DNA of 64,000 nt, from NCBI GenBank assembly GCA_033238645.1, contig BQXR01000005.1:62001-126000 (forward strand). The letters run 5' to 3'. The translations under genes and the position numbers were made by a program. The notes below the pieces were generated by a model. That model searched no databases. It saw nothing but the letters and a program-made list of their open reading frames with translations, and had not been told where the DNA came from. Positions 53,991 to 62,037 of the stretch are shown here, piece by piece. Position 1 is the stretch's first letter; every line of letters starts with the position of its first letter. The stretch is from Thiomicrorhabdus sp033238645 (lineage in GTDB: Bacteria > Pseudomonadota > Gammaproteobacteria > Thiomicrospirales > Thiomicrospiraceae).

Positions 53991-54022
53991 AACAAAAAAG
54001 CCCTACAGAACTCTGTAGGGCT
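53991..54022 (-). terminator. Rho-independent terminator after nusB
   Basis: AGCCCTACAGA / TCTGTAGGGCT stem with a T run on the minus strand, between nusB and thiL. thiL therefore needs read-through or its own promoter. Confidence 0.9.
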
Positions 54023-54066
54023 ATTTCAACGTAGCATTTAACTAATCACTCGTTACTTTAACTGTA

Positions 54067-54558
54067 CTACTTAGACTTAGCTTCAAACTCTAAAGTACGC
54101 AACTGTTTAGCCACTTTATCCAGAATACCATTCACAAACTTATGACCCTCTTCTGCACCAAAGCGCTTAGTCAACTCAACACACTCGTTGATGACAACAC
54201 GATAAGGAATCTCAGGCTTTGTTTGTAGCTCATAAGAGCCAATGCGCATAACCGCACGCTCAATTGGATCGATCATACTAACTGATCGATCTAGGTAACC
54301 AGAATACAACTCATCCAAAGCAACAGCCTGATTAGAGACTTGAGTTAAAAGCTCTTTGAATAGATCAAAGTCTAAGGCTTCTAATAGGCCATCTTCATTA
54401 AAATTTTTGATAATAACTGTCGGCTCTTCATTGGTCATCTCCCAAACATAAAGCGCCTGTAATGCAACACGACGAGACTGGGTTCTTGGTGTAACCTGCC
54501 CCTCTACCTCGACAATTTCTTCACCTTGACCAGGCTGAATATCTGCTAATGTTTTCAT
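54067..54558 (-). CDS. nusB: Transcription antitermination protein NusB
   Basis: 163 residues, all-helical. Family signatures are RRVALQALYVWEMTNEEPT near the start, then DPIERAVMRIGSYEL, IPYRVVINECVELTKRFGAE and GHKFVNGILDKVAKQLR. With NusE (S10) it binds boxA RNA in ribosomal RNA antitermination. It overlaps ribH by one base and so is translated with it. Confidence 0.96.
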   Translation of the reverse strand: MKTLADIQPGQGEEIVEVEGQVTPRTQSRRVALQALYVWEMTNEEPTVIIKNFNEDGLLEALDFDLFKELLTQVSNQAVALDELYSGYLDRSVSMIDPIERAVMRIGSYELQTKPEIPYRVVINECVELTKRFGAEEGHKFVNGILDKVAKQLRTLEFEAKSK

Positions 54559-55019
54559 TATAATTGCTTCATCACGTTAACCATCTCAATCGCAGCTAAA
54601 GTACACTCTTCGCCTTTATTTCCTGCTTTAGTACCCGCACGCTCAATGGCTTGCTCAATACTATCAACTGTTAAAACACCAAAAGAGACTGGAACACCCG
54701 TGTTCAACTGAACTTGGCCAATACCTTTAACACACTCACCAGCCACATAATCAAAGTGCGGTGTACCACCACGAATAACCGCCCCTAAAGCAATAATTGC
54801 ATCATACTTGCCTGATTGTGCCATCTTCTGTACAGCCAATGGAATCTCAAATGCACCCGGTACCATCACTTTATTGATATTGACTTCATCACCACCGTGA
54901 CGAACAATCGTATCGACAGCGCCATTGACCAAATGATCCACAATAAAGCTATTAAAGCGCCCTACCACTAAACCGATTTTCATTCCTTGAGCGGTTAAGT
55001 TACCTTCAACTGTATTCAT
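54558..55019 (-). CDS. ribH: 6,7-dimethyl-8-ribityllumazine synthase
   Basis: 153 residues. It condenses the 5-amino-6-ribitylaminouracil and DHBP intermediates, the penultimate step of riboflavin synthesis, in an icosahedral or pentameric shell. VVGRFNSFIVDHLVNGAVDT, VPGAFEIPLAVQKMA, ALGAVIRGGTPHFDYVAGE and GVLTVDSIEQAIERAG are canonical. It lies 126 bp after ribBA, the gap holding a dispersed repeat. Confidence 0.97.
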   Translation of the reverse strand: MNTVEGNLTAQGMKIGLVVGRFNSFIVDHLVNGAVDTIVRHGGDEVNINKVMVPGAFEIPLAVQKMAQSGKYDAIIALGAVIRGGTPHFDYVAGECVKGIGQVQLNTGVPVSFGVLTVDSIEQAIERAGTKAGNKGEECTLAAIEMVNVMKQL

Positions 55020-55122
55020 TTGAGTTTCTCTTTTAATCTATTTAAATTTAAGTTTTGAATGGCGTTATTGTGCCATATTTCAGCTTCTAAAGGGCGGAGG
55101 ATTTAATATTTTAATATCAAAT

Positions 55123-55140
55123 CCCCCCCCCTGTTCAAAA
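55123..55140 (+). repeat. Dispersed C-run repeat, short form, inside rib operon
   Basis: C9 TGTTCAAAA between ribBA and ribH, six bases beyond the ribBA stop. Confidence 0.72.
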
Positions 55141-55145
55141 CGAAA

Positions 55146-56261
55146 TTAATCTTTTTTTGCGATCACTTCAGTGACTTCTAAGCCAAAACCACTTAAGCCA
55201 TGCATCTTTACTGCTGAGCCAATTACTTTCAGCTTTTTCAAGCCCAAGTCAGATAGGATTTGAGCACCCAAGCCAAAGGTTTTAATATCATCTTCATAGC
55301 AAGCTTCTGGTGCATGAATTCCTAAGTCTCTCATATGGAAAGACTGGATTTTATCCAAAAGCTCCGTCGCATCTTCATGCTTACGCAGAGCAACTATAGC
55401 ACCAGAACCCTCTTCAGCAATCTGCTTCATTGCTGAGCGCAAAGACCAACCACACTCTGAACGACTTGATGCAAATGCATCACATAAAGTATCTAACATA
55501 TGTACTCGTACCGCAGTTGCTTTATCAGTGTCTAGCTGGCCAAAAACTAAGGCAAAGTGTGCCTTTTGATCTAAAACATCTTGATAGCCAATCAGCTTAA
55601 ACTCACCAAACTCAGTGGGTAGCTTACACTCAGAAACGCGTTCAATCGTCTGCTCATTCTGTAAACGGTACTCAATCAGATCTGCAATTGTTCCAATCTT
55701 TATGCCATGTTCTTGAGCATAAGTCTCTAGATCATCACGACGTGCCATAGAACCATCTTCATTCATAATCTCAACAATCACCGAAGAAGCTTCCATACCC
55801 GCCAAACGTGCTAGGTCACAACCTGCTTCAGTATGACCTGCACGCGTTAAAACACCACCTGGTTGTGCCATTAGAGGGAAGATGTGACCAGGTGTGACAA
55901 TATCCCCTGGCCCTGCATTATCAGCAACAGCTGCACGCACGGTGACAGCTCTGTCCCCTGCTGAGATACCTGTTGTTACGCCTTGCGCTGCTTCAATAGA
56001 GACAGTGAAAGGGGTTCCGTGTGGGTCAGAGTTATCTTTAACCATTAAAGGTAGGTGCAACTGCTGGCAACGCTCACGCGTTAATGTTAAGCAGATCAAA
56101 CCACGGCCATAACGTGCCATAAAGTTAATATCCTCAGCAGTTACCATTGAAGATGAAATTAACAAATCCCCTTCATTCTCACGGTCTTCGTCATCCATCA
56201 GGATAACCATCTTACCCTGCTTATAATCTTCGATCAGTTCTTCAATTGTATTTAACTGCAT
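55146..56261 (-). CDS. ribB: 3,4-dihydroxy-2-butanone-4-phosphate synthase with degenerate GTP cyclohydrolase II domain
   Basis: 371 residues. The N-terminal DHBP synthase (1-205) is intact: MDDEDRENEGDLL, GRGLICL, HGTPFTVSIEA and RAGHTEAGCDLARLAG. The C-terminal GTP cyclohydrolase II-like domain has lost two of three zinc ligands: the aligned positions are Asp257 and Ser268 where the enzyme has Cys, with only Cys270 kept (HMLDTLCDAF...SRSECG). It therefore resembles RibBX rather than active RibBA; a separate RibA should exist elsewhere. Two bases from ribE. Confidence 0.92.
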   Translation of the reverse strand: MQLNTIEELIEDYKQGKMVILMDDEDRENEGDLLISSSMVTAEDINFMARYGRGLICLTLTRERCQQLHLPLMVKDNSDPHGTPFTVSIEAAQGVTTGISAGDRAVTVRAAVADNAGPGDIVTPGHIFPLMAQPGGVLTRAGHTEAGCDLARLAGMEASSVIVEIMNEDGSMARRDDLETYAQEHGIKIGTIADLIEYRLQNEQTIERVSECKLPTEFGEFKLIGYQDVLDQKAHFALVFGQLDTDKATAVRVHMLDTLCDAFASSRSECGWSLRSAMKQIAEEGSGAIVALRKHEDATELLDKIQSFHMRDLGIHAPEACYEDDIKTFGLGAQILSDLGLKKLKVIGSAVKMHGLSGFGLEVTEVIAKKD

Positions 56262-56263
56262 GT

Positions 56264-56914
56264 CTATTTAAATCCATTTTCTGCCAGAAAGTCTGGGGTA
56301 ATATTTGAACTATTTTTTGCTTGCGGTGCGGTCATCATGCGCTCTAAATAACGTGCCAACAAATCCACTTCTAAATTAACTTTAGTGCCTACTTCAAATT
56401 CTTTAATCGTGGTTTCTTGGCGAGTGTGTGGCACGATATTAATATCGAACATACAGTCGTTCACCTGATTAACCGTTAAGCTGATGCCATTGATACAAAT
56501 AGAGCCTTTATGCGCAATATATTTGGTAATATCAAGAGGGGCTTCTATCTCATAACGCCATGAGCGTGCATCCCGTGAAATAGATTTAACGGTTCCAACA
56601 CCATCTACATGTCCACTGACTAAGTGACCCCCTAAACGATCTTGCAAACGCAATGCTTTCTCAAGGTTAACCGCGATTCCCACAGACCAACCACCAGCGG
56701 TTGTTACCTTTAAGGTCTCACCAGAAACATCGGCCACATAATGACTATCGGTAAAGGCAATAACGGTTAAACAGATACCATTTGCTGCAATACTATCGCC
56801 AATTTTCACATCAGACATATCCAATTTGCCTGTCTGAATCGTGACCTTCCAATCACCCCTCTGTGGCTCTATTTTCTCAATAGAACCTTTCGCTTCAATA
56901 ATACCTGTAAACAT
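56264..56914 (-). CDS. ribE: Riboflavin synthase, alpha subunit
   Basis: 216 residues with two lumazine-binding repeats: MFTGIIEAKGSIEKIE and SIAANGICLTVIAF in the first, LGGHLVSGHVDGVGTVKSIS and GSICINGISLTVNQV in the second. It dismutates two ribityllumazine molecules into riboflavin. It overlaps ribD by one base and lies two bases from ribB. Confidence 0.96.
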   Translation of the reverse strand: MFTGIIEAKGSIEKIEPQRGDWKVTIQTGKLDMSDVKIGDSIAANGICLTVIAFTDSHYVADVSGETLKVTTAGGWSVGIAVNLEKALRLQDRLGGHLVSGHVDGVGTVKSISRDARSWRYEIEAPLDITKYIAHKGSICINGISLTVNQVNDCMFDINIVPHTRQETTIKEFEVGTKVNLEVDLLARYLERMMTAPQAKNSSNITPDFLAENGFK

Positions 56915-58068
56915 TATGCAATCACTTTGGGTTTAAGGATTAAACGGACATCATCACCAAACTGCTCTACTGAGCTAACGCTTAACTGAATCTTATCCGC
57001 CATAACTTCTATACTCGGCAAAACGAACATTGGCTTAGACTGATCGCCCAGCAGACTCGGTGCAATAAAACTATGCACTTCGTTTACTAAACCTGACTCT
57101 ATAAATGCCCCTGCAACAATGGCACCTGACTCGACCAACACATCATTCACCTGCTCTTCAGAAGAGAGGTAGTTCAGGATAGATTCGATATCTAAACGAT
57201 CATTCTCCGAAGCAACCGCCACAATTTCAGCGTTTTTACGATAGAACTGCTCGACTAACTCTGGGTTTGCTTCAACCGCATCTCTTGAGGTCATTAAAAT
57301 GGTTCTACCTGCTAAACTCAACATTTTGGCATCTAACGGCATGCTTAAAAAAGGGTCTAGCACCACGCGAATCGGCTGACAGCTTTCTGCTGTTAAATTC
57401 ATTGCCGATAACTCATCTTCTGCTAATCGCACCGTCAAACTAGGGTCATCAGCCAATACCGTTCCTATCCCCGTCACTAAAGCACCACATTGAGCGCGCA
57501 TTTTATGCACCTCTTTACGGGCACTCTCTCCAGTAATCCACTGACTATCGCCATTCGCCATTGCTGTACGACCATCCAGACTACTGGCCATTTTGAGCCT
57601 TACAAACGGTAAATTATTTTCCATTTTTCTTATAAACCCTTGATTAAGTGCTTTCGCGCTATCTTCTAATAAACCTACAACGACCTCAATGCCCGCAGCT
57701 TCTAGTAGCTTAATGCCATTACCTGAAACCAGAGGATTTGGATCTCGCATCGCGACAACAACCTTACTCACACCCGCGTCAATCAACCCATCAGTACAAG
57801 GCGGTGTTCGCCCGTGATGAGAACAGGGTTCAAGCGTTACATAAGCCGTTGCACCTTTTGCCCCCCCCCCTGCTTGAATTAGTGCTTCACGTTCCGCATG
57901 CGGTAAACCGGCTTTTTGATGCCAACCTGTACCTATGACGTTACCCTGTTTAACAAGAATACAACCTACAGCAGGATTGGGTTTAGTAGAAAACTGACCC
58001 TTAGCCGCAAGCACTAAAGCTCGCTGCATATAGTCAATATCAACATTGGTAAATTGATTATTCAGCAT
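56914..58068 (-). CDS. ribD: Bifunctional pyrimidine deaminase/reductase RibD
   Basis: 384 residues. The deaminase domain (about 10-150) has the zinc motifs HAERE and TLEPCSHHGRTPPCTDGLI. The reductase domain (about 150-384) has LKMASSLDGRTA and a late VLVESGAIVAGAFIESGLV. It performs two consecutive steps of riboflavin synthesis. Codons for AGGGAK at residues 66-71 contain a run of ten G (C10 on the + strand at 57861), prone to slippage. It lies six bases after nrdR and overlaps ribE. Confidence 0.96.
   Translation of the reverse strand: MLNNQFTNVDIDYMQRALVLAAKGQFSTKPNPAVGCILVKQGNVIGTGWHQKAGLPHAEREALIQAGGGAKGATAYVTLEPCSHHGRTPPCTDGLIDAGVSKVVVAMRDPNPLVSGNGIKLLEAAGIEVVVGLLEDSAKALNQGFIRKMENNLPFVRLKMASSLDGRTAMANGDSQWITGESARKEVHKMRAQCGALVTGIGTVLADDPSLTVRLAEDELSAMNLTAESCQPIRVVLDPFLSMPLDAKMLSLAGRTILMTSRDAVEANPELVEQFYRKNAEIVAVASENDRLDIESILNYLSSEEQVNDVLVESGAIVAGAFIESGLVNEVHSFIAPSLLGDQSKPMFVLPSIEVMADKIQLSVSSVEQFGDDVRLILKPKVIA
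57861..57875 (+). repeat. C10 repeat core inside ribD
   Basis: C10 TGCTTGAAT on the + strand, that is G10 in the ribD coding strand. It matches the core of the dispersed repeat and is one of the two longest C runs of the family in the window. Confidence 0.6.
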
Positions 58069-58074
58069 GAGAGA

Positions 58075-58551
58075 TTATGACTTTGCAGAGGTCGCTTTAA
58101 CCAACTTCTCAACCTCTTCCCTAAATGCATTCACATCTTGAAAAGAGCGATAAACAGAAGCGAAACGCACATAAGCAACTTGATCCAACTCTCGCAGCGC
58201 CTCCATCACCCACTCACCCAACTGACTGGATGGGATTTCACGCACACCTTCTGTCATCAGACGTTTAGTAATTTGACTGGCAACATGATCAATTGCGTCA
58301 CTCTCAACAGGACGCTTCTCTAGCGCTTTGATTAATCCACGACGAATTTTCTCTTCGTCAAAGCGCTCACGATTACCATCACTTTTCACCACTCTAGGCA
58401 GAGAAAGTTCAGCGGACTCATAAGTGGTATAGCGCTCTCCACATTTTACACACTCACGACGGCGTCTTACTTGAACACCCTCTGTTGCTAAACGAGAATC
58501 AACCACCTTAGTATCAGGTGCATTACAAAATGGACAGTGCATTAACAACAC
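58075..58551 (-). CDS. nrdR: Transcriptional repressor NrdR
   Basis: 158 residues. An N-terminal zinc ribbon (MHCPFCNAPDTKVVDSRLA ... RRRECVKCGERYTTYE) is followed by an ATP-cone (VVKSDGNRERFDEEKIRRGL). It senses dATP/ATP and represses ribonucleotide reductase genes at NrdR boxes. The nrdR-ribD order is common in proteobacteria. The open frame has two codons (ML) ahead of MHCPF; MHCPF is the more usual start. Confidence 0.96.
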   Translation of the reverse strand: MLLMHCPFCNAPDTKVVDSRLATEGVQVRRRRECVKCGERYTTYESAELSLPRVVKSDGNRERFDEEKIRRGLIKALEKRPVESDAIDHVASQITKRLMTEGVREIPSSQLGEWVMEALRELDQVAYVRFASVYRSFQDVNAFREEVEKLVKATSAKS

Positions 58552-58622
58552 CCTCTTTATATTAAAAACAGAAGCAAATCGACTTAACTAAATAGCCATT
58601 AAGAGCAGATTCTAAATACTAA

Positions 58623-58645
58623 AAAACCACCCGTCTTGGTGGTTT
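58623..58645 (-). terminator. Rho-independent terminator of glyA
   Basis: AAAACCACC / GGTGGTTTT stem around CGTCTT with a T run on the minus strand, 85 bp past the glyA stop. Confidence 0.88.
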
Positions 58646-58684
58646 TCAGCGTCATAACTAAATTCGGTCGGCAGAAAGGGTAAT

Positions 58685-58722
58685 CCCCCCCCCCTGCTTT
58701 TATGCCCTTTAGAGTACAAAAT
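58685..58722 (+). repeat. Dispersed repeat, long form, C10
   Basis: C10 TGCTTTTATGCCC followed by TTTAGAGTACAAAAT, seven bases past the glyA stop. It is the longest and cleanest long-form copy. Confidence 0.82.
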
Positions 58723-58728
58723 AATAAA

Positions 58729-60000
58729 TTATTTATAAACTGGCTTATCCGCACAAAGCTGCGTTACTTTTGCACAAACATCAGCAACAACAGTCGCATC
58801 CCAAGTTGCATTTTCTTGATCACAAGAGTCAATCACATCACACATCCAGGTTGCTAGGTTTGTGCAATCTTCTTCATTGAAACCACGAGTCGTTGCCGCA
58901 GCTGTACCCACACGAATACCACTTGTTACAAACGGAGACATAGGGTCATTTGGTACAGAGTTTTTGTTGATAGTGATGTGCGCTGCATCTAATGCTGCAT
59001 CCACTAACTTACCCGTTAGACCTTTTTCGATTAGGCTAACTAGGAATAGGTGATTTTCAGTTCCACCAGAAACAACATCACAACCACGTGCCATAAATAC
59101 TTTAGCCATCGCTTTAGCATTCTTAACCACTTCTACACAGTAATCTTTCCATGCAGGCTCTAGGCACTCTTTGAATGCTACTGCTTTAGCCGCCATTACG
59201 TGTACTAAAGGACCACCTTGACCACCTGGGAAAATCGCAGAGTTTAACTTCTTCTCAATGTCTGGATTTGATTTAGCCAAGATCAGACCACCACGTGGAC
59301 CACGCAGTGTTTTGTGCGTTGTCGTTGTGACCACATCTGCAAAAGGCACTGGGTTAGGATATTCGCCACCTGCGATTAAACCAGCAACGTGCGCCATATC
59401 TACAAAAAGGTATGCGCCAATTGAGTCTGCGATTTCACGGAAACGAGACCAATCAATCACTTGAGAGTAAGCAGAAAAACCAGCGATGATCATTTTAGGC
59501 TTATGCTCGTTCGCTAAAGCTTGAACTTCATCATAGTCAATCTGGCCAGAAACAGGGTCAATACCGTACTGAACTGCGTTATAAATTTTACCTGAAAAAC
59601 TAACGTGAGAACCGTGCGTCAAATGACCACCGTGTGCAAGACTCATTCCTAAAACCGTATCACCCGGCTTAACTAATGCCATGTAAACCGCTGCATTTGC
59701 TTGAGAACCAGAGTGAGGCTGAACGTTTGCGTAATCTGCACCAAATAGTTCTTTAGCGCGATCAATTGCTGCCTGCTCAACCACATCCGCAAACTCACAA
59801 CCACCGTAGTAACGCTTTCCAGGATAACCTTCAGCATACTTATTAGTAAAATAAGAACCCTGAGCTTCCATTACACGAGGGCTAGTATAATTTTCTGATG
59901 CAATCAACTCAATGTGCGACTCTTGACGCTTTTCTTCGTTTGTAATCGCGTCAGCAATCAGATCATCATAACCAGCAATAGTCATAGATTTTGTGAACAT
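58729..60000 (-). CDS. glyA: Serine hydroxymethyltransferase
   Basis: 423 residues, normal length. It interconverts serine and glycine with tetrahydrofolate. Family features are HIELIASENYTSPRVMEAQG, YYGGCEFADVVE, HGGHLTHG and the PLP-Lys loop VVTTTTHKTLRGPRGG. Start ATG 60000 has GGAG ten bases upstream; an inner ATG five codons on is possible. Glycine riboswitch elements were looked for upstream and not seen. It has its own terminator. Confidence 0.97.
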   Translation of the reverse strand: MFTKSMTIAGYDDLIADAITNEEKRQESHIELIASENYTSPRVMEAQGSYFTNKYAEGYPGKRYYGGCEFADVVEQAAIDRAKELFGADYANVQPHSGSQANAAVYMALVKPGDTVLGMSLAHGGHLTHGSHVSFSGKIYNAVQYGIDPVSGQIDYDEVQALANEHKPKMIIAGFSAYSQVIDWSRFREIADSIGAYLFVDMAHVAGLIAGGEYPNPVPFADVVTTTTHKTLRGPRGGLILAKSNPDIEKKLNSAIFPGGQGGPLVHVMAAKAVAFKECLEPAWKDYCVEVVKNAKAMAKVFMARGCDVVSGGTENHLFLVSLIEKGLTGKLVDAALDAAHITINKNSVPNDPMSPFVTSGIRVGTAAATTRGFNEEDCTNLATWMCDVIDSCDQENATWDATVVADVCAKVTQLCADKPVYK

Positions 60001-60364
60001 GTTTCAGGCTCTCCGTCTCAATATTAGATAGTTTTAAAGAAAAGAATTTTACCCGTTTTCGGAGTAAATAACCAATCAAATAGCTATGTTTTAGCCCACA
60101 AAGCGCAATCAAAGCAGTTTCCCCTTTAACTACATGCTTTTTTTCGGTAAAGTGGCTCACATTATTATTTGTCGTGAGACCTTTGCATGAGCCAGAGGCG
60201 AAATAAAAATAGGATAAAACTTTACTGATTGAGGCGAAAAGCACAGGTAATAGCTTGCTATTGACAAGTTTTTCAACAAAAAGCAGTGGAGTTATAGCCA
60301 TTTTTATTCGTTAATGGTCTCGTGCAGAGGTCTCAATCGTTTACTAAATTTAGGAAGTTGTTAA
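60001..60364. other. Divergent intergenic region with MITE-like element
   Basis: 364 bp between glyA and ettA. Almost half is the inverted-repeat element at 60176-60334, which stops 30 bp short of the ettA start and may supply or disturb its promoter. Confidence 0.6.
60176..60334. mobile_element. MITE-like element with IS5-type ends, 159 bp
   Basis: GAGACCTTTGCATGAG at 60176 and its imperfect inverse CTCGTGCAGAGGTCTC ending at 60334 (14 of 16 positions pair) bound a 159-bp segment with no transposase. The GAGACCTTTGCA end is typical of many IS5-family elements. No target duplication is evident. Confidence 0.7.
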
Positions 60365-62035
60365 ATGGCTCAGTTTGTTTACACCATGAATCGCGTAGGT
60401 AAAGTGGTTCCGCCCAATCGTCATATCTTAAAAGATATTTCACTGTCTTTTTTCCCTGGCGCCAAGATCGGTGTTTTAGGTTTAAACGGCTCTGGTAAGT
60501 CAACGCTGCTTAAAATCATGGCAGGGATTGACACCGATATTATCGGTGAAGCACGTCCGCAGCCAGGCATTAAGATTGGTTATCTATCTCAAGAGCCACA
60601 GCTGGATGAGAGCAAAGATGTGCGTGGTAATATCGAAGAAGCTGTTTCTGAAGTGACTAACGCCCTTGCTGAACTTGATGCCGTTTATGCCGCTTATGCA
60701 GAACCTGATGCGGACTTTGATGCGCTTGCCAAAAGACAAGCTGAGATCGAAGACATTATTCAAGCCAAAGATGGCCACAATATTGAACGTACCTTAGACA
60801 TTGCAGCAGATGCCCTTCGCCTACCGCCTTGGGATGCAGACGTTAGTAAACTATCGGGTGGAGAACGTCGTCGCGTTGCACTATGTAAATTACTCTTAGA
60901 AAAACCAGACATGCTACTTTTAGATGAGCCAACTAACCACTTAGATGCCGAGTCTATTGCATGGTTAGAGCGTTTCCTATTAGATTTTACAGGAACAGTG
61001 GTTGCCATCACACACGATAGATATTTCCTAGACAACGCCGCACAGTGGATTTTGGAACTAGATCGTGGTGAAGGAATTCCTTATGAAGGCAACTACTCTT
61101 CTTGGTTAGAGCAGAAAGAAGCTCGCCTAAAACAAGAAGCTAAATCTGAAGTAGCTCGCATGAAATCTATTCAAAGTGAACTTGAGTGGGTTCGCTCAAA
61201 TGCCAAGGGTCGTCATGCTAAATCTAAAGCACGTATGGCACGCTTTGAAGAATTAAGTAGCCCAGAGCATCAAAAACGTAACGAGACTAATGAGATCTTT
61301 ATCCCTGTAGCAGAGCGTTTAGGTGAAAAAGTCATTGAAGTCAACAACATCTCGAAAGGTTATGGTGATCGTCTACTAATTGATAACCTAAACTTCAGAC
61401 TACCACAAGGAGGCATCGTTGGCATTATTGGAGCTAACGGAGCGGGTAAATCAACCCTATTCAAAATGCTAACAGGTCAAGAGCAGCCTGATTCAGGAAG
61501 CATCGATTTTGGTGAAACCGTGCAACTATCTTATGTTGATCAGAGCCGTGACTCACTTAATGATAATAACTCTGTTTGGCAAGAGATCTCCGAAGGGGAT
61601 GAGAACTTTATGGTCGGTAATATTGAAGTCAACTCACGTGCCTACTGTGGTCGCTTTAACTTTAGAGGTGGCGATCAGCAGAAGAAGATCGGTACCCTTT
61701 CTGGTGGAGAGCGTAACCGTGTTCACTTGGCGAAGACCCTACGAAGCGGCGGAAACTTACTGCTTTTAGATGAGCCAACAAATGATTTAGATGTTGAGAC
61801 CTTACGTGCTTTGGAAGAAGCGCTGCTGGAGTTTGCAGGTTGTGCAGTGGTTATCTCCCACGATCGCTGGTTCCTAGATCGTATCGCAACCCACATGTTG
61901 GCTTTTGAAGGTGACTCCCATGTAGAGTGGTTTGAAGGTAACTTCTCAGACTATGAAGCTGACTACAAACGCCGTAAAGGCACTGATGCTGCTCAGCCAC
62001 ATCGAATCAAATACAAGCCGATCTCAAAGGACTAA
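60365..62035 (+). CDS. ettA: Energy-dependent translational throttle protein EttA (ABC-F)
   Basis: 556 residues with two ABC domains and no membrane part. The first Walker A is GLNGSGKST with signature LSGGERRRVALCKLLLEKPD. The second is GANGAGKST with LSGGERNRVHLAKTLRSGG. The linker between them (about 240-325) includes an Arg/Lys-rich NAKGRHAKSKARMARFEEL. EttA binds the ribosomal E site and gates the first elongation steps according to ATP/ADP. It is followed after two bases by the GGDEF-like gene. Confidence 0.96.
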   Translation: MAQFVYTMNRVGKVVPPNRHILKDISLSFFPGAKIGVLGLNGSGKSTLLKIMAGIDTDIIGEARPQPGIKIGYLSQEPQLDESKDVRGNIEEAVSEVTNALAELDAVYAAYAEPDADFDALAKRQAEIEDIIQAKDGHNIERTLDIAADALRLPPWDADVSKLSGGERRRVALCKLLLEKPDMLLLDEPTNHLDAESIAWLERFLLDFTGTVVAITHDRYFLDNAAQWILELDRGEGIPYEGNYSSWLEQKEARLKQEAKSEVARMKSIQSELEWVRSNAKGRHAKSKARMARFEELSSPEHQKRNETNEIFIPVAERLGEKVIEVNNISKGYGDRLLIDNLNFRLPQGGIVGIIGANGAGKSTLFKMLTGQEQPDSGSIDFGETVQLSYVDQSRDSLNDNNSVWQEISEGDENFMVGNIEVNSRAYCGRFNFRGGDQQKKIGTLSGGERNRVHLAKTLRSGGNLLLLDEPTNDLDVETLRALEEALLEFAGCAVVISHDRWFLDRIATHMLAFEGDSHVEWFEGNFSDYEADYKRRKGTDAAQPHRIKYKPISKD

Positions 62036-62037
62036 TT

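Noticed and set aside
55080..55145. AGGGCGGAGG upstream of ribH suggested an FMN riboswitch
   Set aside because: Only the first few bases resemble the RFN element and the spacer is too short to hold its six-stem structure; the C-run repeat explains most of it.
60001..60060. GGAGAG upstream of glyA suggested a glycine riboswitch
   Set aside because: It is the ribosome binding region; no paired aptamer helices are visible.
59966..60301. 111-residue open frame overlapping the glyA start
   Set aside because: It runs through the MITE-like element and the glyA 5' end; composition and lack of a ribosome site point to a chance frame.
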